Assembly (NCBI GenBank): GCA_964017045.1
Contig: OZ024801.1
Coordinates: 35,868,757 to 35,932,756, forward strand
Source of the DNA: Omphiscola glabra
Lineage: Eukaryota; Mollusca; Gastropoda; Lymnaeidae
Reading direction: 5' to 3'
DNA: 64,000 nt
Numbering within the stretch: the first letter of the stretch is position 1; each line of letters begins with the position of its first letter. Under the pieces are notes generated by a model. The model was not told the DNA's origin, made no database searches, and worked only from the letters and a program-made list of their open reading frames with translations. Shown piece after piece: positions 52,601-63,800 of this stretch. The position numbers were made by a program, and so were the translations under genes.

Positions 52601-53839
52601 AGATGTAAACTCTATATTGAAATGAGATGGGGAGAGCTGAGTTAGAAGATGTGAACTCTATATTGAAACGAGATGTGGAGAGCTGAGTTAGAAGATGTGA
52701 ACTCTATATAGAAATGAGATGGGGAGAGCTGAGTTAGAGGATGTGAACTCTATATTGAAATGAGATGGGGAGAGCTAAGTTAGAAGATGTGAACTCTATA
52801 TTGAAATGAGATGGGGAGAGCTAAGTTAGAAGATGTGAACTCTATATTGAAATGAGATGGGGAGAGCTCAGTTAGAAGATGTGAACTCTATATTGAAATG
52901 AGATGGGGAGAGCTAAGTTAGAAGATGTGAACTCTATATTGAAATGAGATGGGGAGAGCTAAGTTAGAGAATGTGAACTCTATATTGAAACCAGATGGGG
53001 AGAGCTAAGTTAGAGGATGTGAACTCTATATTGAAATGAGATGGGGAGAGCTGAGTTAGAGGATGTGAACTCTATATTGAAATGAGATGGGGAGAGCTAA
53101 GTTAGAGGATGTGAACTCTATATTGAAATGAGATGGGGAGAGCTAAGTTAGAGGATGTGAACTCTATATTGAAACGAGATGGGGAGAGCTTAGTTAGAAG
53201 ATGATTCATGATTGTGAATGAGGAGTGCTGATGAATAGCTTTTAAAAACTAGCCTTACTCCCACCCCCCCCCCCAAAAAAACTCAAGTTACACCAATCTG
53301 ACCCACAAACTGAGCAACTCACCAATATGACCCACAAACTGATCTACCCATACAACATGACCCACAAACTGATATACCCATACAATATGACCCACAAACT
53401 GATCCACCTATACAAACTGACCCACAAACTGATCTACCCATACCATCTGACCCACAAGCTTGTCTACCCATACAATCGTGTGCTCTCCATTCCAATAAAA
53501 AAGCTAATAATGTGTTCAAGCTTTGTTAAGGAAATAGTGGAACAAGGTATGTTAAATATAAAGACAGGACAATAAAAGCAGAACATTTCGGCTAAGAGCC
53601 TTACCTCAGAGGACATGACAAATGAAGAAACAGGGGATAGAAAGTAGTTCAAAAACATTAATGTTATGTTCAATGAACTGACCCAACCCACCAGCTAACT
53701 GACCACTCACCACTGCAAACTCTCTACTGTCTCCACATTATGTGCATACACATCAAGACCAGAGTCTGCCACAACAGTGACTGCCTCCATGTCTCCCCTG
53801 AAGTCTGGTGTCAGGCACTCCACCAGGATATGTGGGCTC
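43616..53839 (-). CDS. LIAS: Lipoyl synthase, mitochondrial (C-terminal five exons)
   Basis: Radical-SAM enzyme that inserts two sulfurs into octanoyl groups on lipoyl-dependent proteins in mitochondria. Exons in transcript order: 53839-53711, 48810-48665, 48072-48002, 44796-44685, 43665-43616. All phases agree and give about 168 residues ending in a stop. Recognisable landmarks: [46 protein letters not shown] segment (here [15 protein letters not shown]), [37 protein letters not shown]. The RSSY serine is the conserved ligand of the auxiliary iron-sulfur cluster. The CxxxCxxC radical-SAM motif and N-terminal cluster cysteines belong to exons not in the window. All introns carry minisatellites; the first one shown also lies behind a LINE and a 33-bp satellite. 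Confidence 0.95.
43852..44205. repeat. ~15-bp minisatellite, ~23 copies
   Basis: Unit AGCACTACATCACAC with block-wise variants such as CGGTGATATATCAAACAGAA that recur three times, a higher-order pattern. Sits in the last LIAS intron. Confidence 0.93.
44262..44545. repeat. ~30-bp minisatellite, ~9 copies
   Basis: Unit ACTGATCAACATGTTGAATC then ATTGTGATTG, with small indels. Confidence 0.92.
44685..44796 (-). CDS. LIAS: LIAS exon (RSSY motif)
   Basis: 112 nt, acceptor AACCTCAG|GTCAAA, donor GCAG|GTCAGT. Encodes [20 protein letters not shown] and then [15 protein letters not shown]. Carries the RSSY serine motif. Confidence 0.95.
45018..45455. repeat. 24-bp minisatellite, ~18 copies
   Basis: Unit CCAGAGCTGTGTTTTCCATA plus TGTG. 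Nearly identical copies; the last five differ (CCGTAG, CCGGAG). Confidence 0.97.
45460..46180. other. LIAS intron sequence, no exon seen
   Basis: AT-rich, non-repetitive. Confidence 0.45.
46183..46880. repeat. 69-bp minisatellite, ~10 near-identical copies
   Basis: Unit starts AAATGTATCCCTAATAGAAG. Copies differ almost only at one base (GTCCCAGTG or GTCCCTGTG), so amplification or homogenisation is recent. The 252-codon ORF is a repeat reading. Confidence 0.97.
46946..47967. repeat. 32-bp minisatellite, ~32 copies
   Basis: Unit GACATCTAGGCCTGACTTGA then TAAAAACCTACA. Ends about 35 bp from the donor of the LIAS exon at 48,002. A variant pair (TAGTCCTAACTTG) recurs. Confidence 0.97.
48002..48072 (-). 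CDS. LIAS: LIAS exon ([13 protein letters not shown]...)
   Basis: 71 nt, acceptor CATTTCAG|ATTTA, donor GAAG|GTAAGC. Encodes [20 protein letters not shown] and RHLK. The 32-bp array begins about 30 bp past its donor. Confidence 0.94.
48110..48218. repeat. Short tandem repeat, 3 copies
   Basis: Repeats of AATGAGATATTTATAATTGC with the neighbour TAGAGTCATCA. Confidence 0.8.
48665..48810 (-). CDS. LIAS: LIAS exon (VRDPRANY...)
   Basis: 146 nt, acceptor CCTTCAAG|GCTGG, donor GAAG|GTACGT. Encodes [20 protein letters not shown] and then [20 protein letters not shown]. Strongly conserved LIAS core. Confidence 0.95.
48990..49290. repeat. 42-bp minisatellite, ~7 copies
   Basis: Unit CAGCACCCACCCAAGTACTA then TCTACCCCTGTCTAGCCATGGA; one copy is shortened. 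Confidence 0.94.
49297..50265 (-). mobile_element. LINE 3' part (CR1/Jockey-like), broken
   Basis: Minus strand, in order: [34 protein letters not shown], then LQKVQ-like and [14 protein letters not shown] segments across frameshifts, [19 protein letters not shown] text, and finally [19 protein letters not shown] with KTALKTHLF. This is the region downstream of the reverse transcriptase. Interrupted by a short retroposon at 49,531-49,840. Confidence 0.75.
49531..49840. mobile_element. Short insertion with 12-bp target duplication
   Basis: Flanked by AATAAACAGTAA at 49,519-49,530 and 49,841-49,852, both inside the LINE fragment. 310 bp, non-coding, with GCTGATGAAGGCTTCCTGCC text. The long duplication suggests a retroposed, SINE-like insertion; family unknown. 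Confidence 0.7.
50252..53205. repeat. 46-bp minisatellite, ~64 copies, derived from LINE coding sequence
   Basis: Unit GAGGATGTGAACTCTATATT then GAAACGAGATGGGGAGAGCT and AAGTTA. The first copy is continuous with the LINE fragment, and the unit reads [14 protein letters not shown] on the minus strand. Variants (AAACGAG/AAATGAG, GATGCGG, AAGTTA/GAGTTA) recur in the same order, for example GATGCGG units 16 units apart. Confidence 0.97.
53285..53480. repeat. 30-bp minisatellite, ~6 copies
   Basis: Unit GATCTACCCATACAATATGA then CCCACAAACT. Confidence 0.92.
53550..53690. mobile_element. Fragment related to the 38.3-kb MITE
   Basis: AAGACAGGACAATAAAAGCA, then GAACATTTCGGCTAAGAGCC and CTCAGAGGACATGACAAATG parallel the internal part of the MITE at 38,340-38,405. 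Ends not found. Confidence 0.45.
53711..53839 (-). CDS. LIAS: LIAS exon ([13 protein letters not shown]...)
   Basis: 129 nt, minus-strand acceptor TATCCAG|GAGCCC and donor CAGTG|GTGAGT. Encodes [20 protein letters not shown] and ends [11 protein letters not shown]. It enters in phase 1, so an upstream exon is required; none is seen between here and 64,000. Confidence 0.93.
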
Positions 53840-54062
53840 CTGGATATAATATAAAAATGTGAGGACTTCCAGAATAAGTAGTAACAACACAGCAGTTAGT
53901 GATTCAGTCAATGCTATGTGACATTATCTGAACAGTACTTTCCTAATTGGAGTGTAAACATTTGATTGCATCAATAAAAGGCTTTAAAAAAAAACTGTTT
54001 TAGCTGTCCACTAATAATAAAATAACTATTAACAAAAATGACATGTAAACTCTACACTGCTA

Positions 54063-56430
54063 ATAAAACATGCTGATGTTGATGTTGGGTTCAGCGTAGG
54101 GCATACTGGGAGCTGGCTGATACAACACCTCCGCCTTCTTCGCGTTGATTGTTAGGCCAAAGTTGTTGCAGGCCTCAGAAAAGATATCAACGCTTTGTTG
54201 CATGGCGGCTTCAGAGTCATCATTAAGGGCACAATTGTCCGCAAACGCAAACAGAAGCTCGTTGATGGTGGTATGTTTGACCTTTGTTTTAGCTTGAAGC
54301 CTCTTTAGGTTGAAGACAGATCCATCAGTGCGTAAACGGATTGGCAAGCCCGTGGTGGAGTCCCTGAATGCATCAGACAGCATTGCAGAATACATAATAC
54401 TGAAGAGTGTGGGAGCCAGGACACAGCCCGGCTTCACACCATTTGTGACAGGGAATGCTTGAGATGACTGACCGTTGTCCTGCTCTCTGGCCATCATGCC
54501 ATCATGCAGCTGACAGATGATGTTGGTGAATTTTTCTGGGCATCCGTACTTCTTCATGATTTTCCACAGGCCACCTCTATTGACCCTGTCAAAAGCCTTA
54601 TTCAGGTCAATAAATGTGGAATATAGGTCCATATTTTGCTCCTGACATTTCTCTTGGAGCTTCCTGGCAGCAAACACCATATCGATAGTTCCTCGTTCTT
54701 TTCGGAAACCACATTGACTTTCGGGTAGGAGATCTAGCTCCAGATGTGCATTCAGGCGGTTCAGAAGGGCTCGGGCCAAGATCTTGCCCGCGATGGACAG
54801 CAGTGAAATTCTGCGGAGATTGTCGCAGGCCTGGCGGTTTCCTTTGTGTTTGTACAGGTGGATAATTGAGGCATCTTTGAGGTCCTGTGGTACAGTTTCC
54901 ATCTGCCAGATGATCTGGAATAGAAGCAATAGCTTATCTGTCAACCCTGGTCCACCCTCTTTGTAGATTTTGTCAGGAATCATGTCGGAGCCAGGTACTT
55001 TACCATTGGACATTTGACGGATTGCTGTCTGTATCTCGACCGAAGTTGGGACAGCGTCCAGTGACTTGTTCGTTGGGACCTGGGGCAGTCTTTCAATGGC
55101 CTCATTAATGATGGAAGGCGTATTCAGCACACTATTAAAGTGTTCCGCCCACCTTTCCAACATTTTTTCCTTGTCTGTGATGAGTGTAGAACCGTCTGCA
55201 CTAAGGAGAGGGGAAGAGCCTGAGGTGGTAACTCCATAGATTTCTCTCAGGCCACTGTAGAAGTTTTTCATGTCTTTTTTGTCTACAAATCCCTGAATCT
55301 CATCAGCTTTCGCACTCAGCCAGGAGTCTTGCATCTGGCGCAGTTGTAATTGGACCTTGCTGCGGATGCTCCTCAGTGCAGCTGTCTTTGCAGCTGACAT
55401 TGGGTCATCATGGAGGGCTTTGTACGCCCGACGTTTTTGCTCAAGTAGCATTTGGATTGCTGTGTTGTTTTCATCAAACCAATCCCTGTGTTTTCTGATA
55501 GAGGGTCCGAGGCGCTCAGCGGCTGTGTTATACACCGTATCACGAAATGTGGTCCACACTGCTTCCACGTCCTGGTTGTTAAGTGTTATGAAATCAAGGC
55601 GTTCATCCAGCGTGTCAACAAAGGTTTGTCTCGCATCAGGGATCTTCTACTGATGTTGAGGCATTTCAGAGCTTTGGTGGCCTGAGGTCGTCTCTTAGGT
55701 TTCTGACCATGACATAATCTATTAGGTGCCAGTTTTTAGAATGGGGGTGCATCCAGGAGGTCCCGTTGCGCGTAGGCAGGTTAAATGTGGTGTTTGTTAT
55801 TAGAAGGCCATGTTCAGCACAGGTCTGAAGTAGCAGTAGGCCGTTGCTGTTGCACTTTCCAACACCATACTTCCCCAACACTCCTCCCCAGGAGGTGTAG
55901 TCACTGCTGACACGTGCATTGAAATCTCCAAGAATTATGAGTTTGTCAGCAGTCGGTGTGGAGGAGATGACAGTGTTCAGGTCCTCATAAAACTTATTTA
56001 TGGACTCTTCTGTGTTTGTCATGGTGGGTGCATAGGCACTGACTAAAGTGGCAGCCTTCCTTCCATGGCAGAGGGAGACTTTCAACGTCATAAGTCGGTC
56101 ATTGATTCCCTCTGGAGAGCTTGCTCGCAAGAGAGGTTTTGATAGCAAAGCCAACTCCGGCTTCACGCCTTGCGTCAGGGTCTCGTCCACTCCAGAAGAA
56201 AGAATAGCCAGGAAGCCTTTCCGTGAGTTCACCTTTGCCAGAGAGTCTGGTTTCACTTAGGGTTATGATGTCTATGTTGTATCTGGCAAGTTCATGAGCA
56301 ATGAGCGCCGTGCGTCGCTGAGGTCTGTTTGTAGAGTCCCTGTCAAGCAGTGTGCGGATATTTCACGTGGCAATTTTAAGTGAAATAGAGTTTATCTTTG
56401 ATTTTCGACCGCAAAAATTGGGTCCCCGTC
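54063..56430 (-). mobile_element. Non-LTR retrotransposon with endonuclease and reverse transcriptase (broken)
   Basis: 5' to 3' on the minus strand: endonuclease start (TALIAHELARYNIDIITLSE, TRLSGKGEL), AGVGFAIKTSL, a frameshift near 56,110, then KLIILGDFNARVSSD, LLITNTTFNLPTRNG and KNWHLIDYVMVRN. The linker to the reverse transcriptase is shortened and frameshifted near 55,640-55,700. The RT ORF (to 54,060) has PDKIYKEGG, GFRKERGTIDMVFAARKL, FIDLNKAFDRV and KPGCVLAPTLF. The catalytic FADD motif reads FADN with an extra FA before it. A TGA replaces the Trp expected before NIRTLLDRD near 56,370. The 3' end is cut off at AEPNINISMFY. Probably dead. Confidence 0.88.
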
Positions 56431-57050
56431 GACCCTATTTAGCCTGCAAGGGTGTGAAGGACCAGGGAATGTTTTGGGCTCCTATTCTAGTCCCTTCCTC
56501 ATCCATTTAGGAGAGTGTGCCCCTCGCCACAGGATTTGGGATGATGGGAAATGGATGACTGATAACTTTCGCGGGTGACTTTGTTTAAAATGAGGAAGAG
56601 TTGCGCAGCATCAACCTCACTCTCTCGTCCGGACCCACCGTGTCCAGTGACAAGACTAAGTCAAGACGACTGGAGATGGGTACAGATGCAGTGGATGACC
56701 AAGATGTTCTACGTGCCTCATCTTGCTCTACACACTACACGGTGCATTGCTGTAATCGCCTTCTCCTCCGTTGAACCCAAATGGTCTCATCCGCAGGATC
56801 GGACGACGTCCAGGCTTTGCATGCAATAGGTAGGCAGTCCCAACAGGCTTCGCATGCAATAGGTAGGCAGTCCAAAATCACCAAGGGTTTGAGGCCCAAC
56901 AGCTACCCTCACCTGGTTTAGCCGGCTAGAGGAAGCCGTTGCCCAGGGTATGGACGCTGTTGCATGCTAACAGCTGCTGGGTTGCACAGGTGACAGTTTA
57001 GTTGCAGGAGAGGACCAAGGCGGACGAACTGTTCCTAGGCCTAGGAGCAC
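56431..57050 (-). other. Likely 5' untranslated part of the LINE
   Basis: Less AT-rich sequence continuous with the LINE on its 5' side, with a short direct repeat GGCTTYGCATGCAATAGGTA at about 56,814 and 56,848. No coding sequence recognised. Confidence 0.45.
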
Positions 57051-57054
57051 AAAG

Positions 57055-57300
57055 TTTTCCCCCTTTAGGGGTACTACCTCTGCCTGTACAACCCATTTAG
57101 GGGTACTACCTCTGCCTGTACAACCCATTGACTGGTACTACCTCTGCCTGTACAACCCATTTAGGGTTACTACCTCTGCCTTGTACAACCCATTGACTCT
57201 TACTACCTCTGCCTGTACAACCCATTTAGGGGTACTACCTCTGCCTGTACAACCCATTGACTGGTACTACCTCTGCCTGTACAACCCATTGTAAAAAGGG
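57055..57300. repeat. ~31-32-bp minisatellite, ~8 copies, alternating
   Basis: Unit GTACTACCTCTGCCTGTACA then ACCCAT followed by either TTAGGG or TGACTG, in alternation, so the effective period is a dimer. Confidence 0.9.
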
Positions 57301-57860
57301 GAAATACCTAAGTGAAACAAAACATGCCAACCAGAGTCTAAAGTATATTTTGTTCAGAAATGTTTATCTCCTATATCCAAATTTTTGAAATTAAGAACTC
57401 CTTCCTTATTTTTGTACTTCTTGTTCTTATACCGCCATTTTGAAGCCGTATGATAGAGTGTATAGGTCAGATGGCCGGGATAGGGTTGTATATTGAGGAC
57501 ATCAACATTTTATATTTGTTGTATCAATACTAAAGACGAGCACTTGGCTGCACGCCCCAACAAATACAGCTTTGTGCTCTTGTTGTTATTTACCGCTATC
57601 ATGTTGTAGCCGGAAGTTTCCTTTTACCATCTTATTAAATGATAATACTTATCCGAAAACATACTATCTGATTTGGCCTAAGTGTTAAGTTCAGTTACCA
57701 CAAATTTGACTATTTCTACTAATTAATTTCGTGTCTAAATTTCAAATTTTCTCGCTTTTAGTGCTATTGTTATTTTTTATTCGGCCATCTTGTTTCTAGC
57801 CGGAAGAACATTATTATATATTAGGCTAGGCCATGCAACATTGTAAGTATTGGTATTACA
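57301..57860. other. AT-rich sequence without gene
   Basis: Short GCCGGAAG motifs repeat near 57,610 and 57,799. No LIAS exon seen here. Confidence 0.45.
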
Positions 57861-60800
57861 AAGAAAATATGTATGACAGTCACTAACACTTGTATTACCT
57901 TGATCTTGGCTGTCACTAACACTTGTATTACATAGATCTTGACAGTCACTACCACTAGTATTACATAGATCTTGACTGTCACTACCACTAGTATTACCTT
58001 GATATTGACAGTCACTACCACTAGTATTACATAGATCTTGACAGTCACTACCACTAGTATTACATAGATCTTGACAGTCATTACCACTTGTATTATACAG
58101 ATCTTGACTGTCACTACCACTTGTATTACATAGATCTTGACTGTCACTACCACTTGTATTACATAGATCTTGACAGTCACTACCACTAGTATTACATAGA
58201 TCTTGACAGTCACTACCACTAGTATTACATAGATCTTGACAGTCACTACCACTAGTATTACATAGATCTTGACTGTCACTACCACTAGTATTACCTTGAT
58301 CTTGACAGTCACTACCACTAGTATTACATAGATCTTGACAGTCATTACCACTTGTATTACATAGATCTTGACTGTCACTACCACTTGTATTACATTGATC
58401 TTGACTGTCACTACCACTTGTATTACATAGATCTTGACAGTCACTACCACTAGTATTACATAGATCTTGACAGTCACTACCACTAGTATTACATAGATCT
58501 TGACAGTCACTACCACTAGTATTACATAGATCTTGACAGTCACTACCACTAGTATTACATAGATCTTGGCTGTCACTACCACTTATATTACATAGATCTT
58601 GGCTGTCACTACCACTAGTATTACCTTGATCTTGACTGTCACTACCACTAGTATTACCTTGATCTTGACTGTCACTACCACTAGTATTACATAGATCTTG
58701 GCTGTCACTACCACTTATATTAAATAGATCTTGGCTGTCACTACCACTAGTATTACCTTGATCTTGACTGTCACTACCACTAGTATTACATTGATCTTGA
58801 CTGTCACTACCACTAGTATTACATATATCTTGGCTGTCACTACCACTAGTATTACATAGATCTTGACAGTCACTACCACTAGTATTACATAGATCTTGAC
58901 AGTCACTACCACTAGTATTACATAGATCTTGACAGTCACTACCACTAGTATTACATAGATCTTGACAGTCACTACCACTTGTATTACATAGATCTTGACT
59001 GTCACTACCACTTGTATTACATAGATCTTGACAGTCACTACCACTAGTATTACATAGATCTTGACAGTCACTACCACTAGTATTACATAGATCTTGGCTG
59101 TCACTACCACTTGTATTACATAGATCTTGGCTGTCACTACCACTTGTATTACCTTGATCTTGACTGTCACTACCACTTGTATTACATAGATCTTGACTGT
59201 CACTACCACTTGTATTACCTTGATCTTGACTGTCACTACCACTTGTATTACATAGATCTTGACTGTCACTACCACTTGTATTACATAGATCTTGGCTGTC
59301 ACTACCAATAATATTACATAGATCTTGGCTGTCACTACCACTTGTATTACCTTGATCTTGACAGTCACTACCACTAGTATTACATAGATCTTGACAGTCA
59401 CTACCACTAGTATTACATAGATCTTGACTGTCACTACCACTAGTATTACCTTGATATTGACAGTCACTACCACTAGTATTACATAGATCTTGACAGTCAC
59501 TACCACTAGTATTACATAGATCTTGACAGTCATTACCACTTGTATTACATAGATCTTGACTGTCACTACCACTTGTATTACATAGATCTTGACTGTCACT
59601 ACCACTTGTATTACATAGATCTTGACAGTCACTACCACTAGTATTACATAGATCTTGACAGTCACTACCAATAGTATTACATAGATCTTGACAGTCACTA
59701 CCACTAGTATTACATAGATCTTGACTGTCACTACCACTAGTATTACCTTCATCTTGACAGTCACTACCACTAGTATTACATAGATCTTGACAGTCATTAC
59801 CACTTGTATTACATAGATCTTGACTGTCACTACCACTTGTATTACATTGATCTTGACTGTCACTAACAATTGTATTACATAGATCTTGACAGTCACTACC
59901 ACTAGTATTACATAGATCTTGACAGTCACTACCACTAGTATTACATAGATCTTGACAGTCACTACCACTAGTATTACATAGATCTTGACAGTCACTACCA
60001 CTAGTATTACATAGATCTTGACAGTCACTACCACTAGTATTACATAGATCTTGGCTGTCACTACCACTTATATTACATAGATCTTGGCTGTCACTACCAC
60101 TAGTATTACCTTGATCTTGACTGTCACTACCACTAGTATTACCTTGATCTTGACTGTCACTACCACTAGTATTACATAGATCTTGGCTGTCACTACCACT
60201 TATATAACATAGATCTTGGCTGTCACTACCACTAGTATTACCTTGATCTTGACTGTCACTACCACAAGTATTACATTGATCTTGACTGTCACTACCACTA
60301 GTATTACATAGATCTTGGCTGTCACTACCACTAGTATTACATAGATCTTGACAGTCACTACCACTAGTATTACATAGATCTTGACAGTCACTACCACTAG
60401 TATTACATAGATCTTGACAGTCACTACCACTAGTATTACATAGATCTTGACAGTCACTACCACTAGTATTACCTTGATCTTGACAGTCACTACCACTTGT
60501 ATTACATAGATCTTGACTGTCACTACCACTTGTATTACATAGATCTTGACAGTCACTACCACTAGTATTACATAGATCTTGACAGTCACTACCACTAGTA
60601 TTACATAGATCTTGACAGTCACTACCACTAGTATTACATAGATCTTGACAGTCACTACCACTTGTATTACATAGATCTTGGATGTCACTACCACTTGTAT
60701 TACCTTGATCTTGGCTGTCACTACCACTAGTATTACATAGATCTTGGCTGTCACTACCACTTATATTACATAGATCTTGGCTGTCACTACCACTAGTATT

Positions 60801-63800
60801 ACCTTGATCTTGACTGTCACTACCACTAGTATTACATAGATCTTGACTGTCACTACCACTAGTATTACATAGATCTTGGCTGTCACTACTACTTATATTA
60901 CATAGATCTTGGCTGTCACTACCACTAGTATTACCTTGATCTTGACTGTCACTACCACTAGTATTACATTGATCTTGACTGTCACTACCACTAGTATTAC
61001 ATAGATCTTGGCTGTCACTACCACTAGTATTACATAGATCTTGACAGTCAATACCACTAGTATTACATACATCTTGACAGTCACTACCACTAGTATTACA
61101 TAGATCTTGACAGTCACTACCATTAGTATTACATAGATCTTGGCTGTCACTACCACTAGTATTACATAGATCTTGACAGTCACTACCACTAGTATTACAT
61201 AGATCTTGACAGTCACTACCACTAGTATTACATAGATCTTGACAGTCACTACCACTAGTATTACATAGATCTTGACAGTCACTACCAATAGTATTACATA
61301 GATCTTGACAGTCACTACCACTAGTATTACATAGATCTTGACTGTCACTACCACTAGTATTACCTTGATCTTGACAGTCACTACCACTAGTATTACATAG
61401 ATCTTGACAGTCATTACCACTTGTATTACATAGATCTTGACTGTCACTACCACTTGTATTACATTGATCTTGACTGTCACTACCACTTGTATTACATAGA
61501 TCTTGACAGTCACTACCACTAGTATTACATAGATCTTGACAGTCACTACCACTTATATTACATAGATCTTGGCTGTCACTACCACTAGTATTACCTTGAT
61601 CTTGACTGTCACTACCACTAGTATTACCTTGATCTTGACTGTCACTACCACTAGTATTACATAGATCTTGGCTGTCACTACCACTTATATTAAATAGATC
61701 TTGGCTGTCACTACCACTAGTATTACCTTGATCTTGACTGTCACTACCACTAGTATTACATTGATCTTGACTGTCACTACCACTAGTATTACATATATCT
61801 TGGCTGTCACTACCACTAGTATTACATAGATCTTGACAGTCACTACCACTAGTATTACATAGATCTTGACAGTCACTACCACTAGTATTACATAGATCTT
61901 GACAGTCACTACCACTAGTATTACATAGATCTTGACAGTCACTACCACTTGTATTACATAGATCTTGACTGTCACTACCACTTGTATTACATAGATCTTG
62001 ACAGTCACTACCACTAGTATTACATAGATCTTGACAGTCACTACCACTAGTATTACATAGATCTTGGCTGTCACTACCACTTGTATTACATAGATCTTGG
62101 CTGTCACTACCACTTGTATTACCTTGATCTTGACTGTCACTACCACTTGTATTACATAGATCTTGACTGTCACTACCACTTGTATTACCTTGATCTTGAC
62201 TGTCACTACCACTTGTATTACATAGATCTTGACTGTCACTACCACTTGTATTACATAGATCTTGGCTGTCACTACCAATAATATTACATAGATCTTGGCT
62301 GTCACTACCACTTGTATTACCTTGATTTTGACAGTCACTACCACTAGTATTACATAGATCTTGACAGTCACTACCACTAGTATTACATAGATCTTGACTG
62401 TCACTACCACTAGTATTACCTTGATATTGACAGTCACTACCACTAGTATTACATAGATCTTGACAGTCACTACCACTAGTATTACATAGATCTTGACAGT
62501 CATTACCACTTGTATTACATAGATCTTGACTGTCACTACCACTTGTATTACATAGATCTTGACTGTCACTACCACTTGTATTACATAGATCTTGACAGTC
62601 ACTACCACTAGTATTACATAGATCTTGACAGTCACTACCAATAGTATTACATAGATCTTGACAGTCACTACCACTAGTATTACATAGATCTTGACTGTCA
62701 CTACCACTAGTATTACCTTGATCTTGACAGTCACTACCACTAGTATTACATAGATCTTGACAGTCATTACCACTTGTATTACATAGATCTTGACTGTCAC
62801 TACCACTTGTATTACATTGCTCTTGACTGTCACTACCACTTGTATTACATAGATCTTGACAGTCACTACCACTAGTATTACATAGATCTTGACAGTCACT
62901 ACCACTAGTATTACATAGATCTTGACAGTCACTACCACTAGTATTACATAGATCTTGACAGTCACTACCACTAGTATTACATAGATCTTGACAGTCACTA
63001 CCACTAGTATTACATAGATCTTGGCTGTCACTACCACTTATATTACATAGATCTTGGCTGTCACTACCACTAGTATTACCTTGATCTTGACTGTCACTAC
63101 CACTAGTATTACCTTGATCTTGACTGTCACTACCACTAGTATTACATAGATCTTGGCTGTCACTACCACTTATATAACATAGATCTTGGCTGTCACTACC
63201 ACTTGTATTACCTTGATCTTGACTGTCACTACCACTAGTATTACATTGATCTTGACTGTCACTACCACTAGTATTACATAGATCTTGGCTGTCACTACCA
63301 CTAGTATTACATAGATCTTGACAGTCACTACCACTAGTATTACATAGATCTTGACAGTCACTACCACTAGTATTACATAGATCTTGACAGTCACTACCAC
63401 TAGTATTACATAGATCTTGACAGTCACTACCACTAGTATTACCTTGATCTTGACAGTCACTACCACTTGTATTACATAGATCTTGACTGTCACTACCACT
63501 TGTATTACATAGATCTTGACAGTCACTACCACTAGTATTACATAGATCTTGACAGTCACTACCACTAGTATTACATAGATCTTGACAGTCACTACCACTA
63601 GTATTACATAGATCTTGACAGTCACTACCACTTGTATTACATAGATCTTGACTGTCACTACCACTTGTATTACATAGATCTTGACAGTCACTACCACTAG
63701 TATTACATAGATCTTGACAGTCACTACCACTAGTATTACATAGATCTTGGCTGTCACTACCACTTGTATTACATAGATCTTGGCTGTCACTACCACTTGT

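Noticed and set aside
50252..53205. CRISPR-like regular array
   Set aside because: Units are directly adjacent with no unique spacers, no cas genes are present, and the genome is eukaryotic. The same holds for the other arrays.
54784..56829. Plus-strand ORFs over the LINE
   Set aside because: Antisense shadows of the endonuclease/reverse transcriptase on the minus strand.
58715..63037. 450-codon ORFs with VVTVKIYVI repeats, looking like membrane or beta-repeat proteins
   Set aside because: Eleven-codon periodicity equals the 33-bp satellite unit; the ORFs break wherever a unit variant makes a stop.
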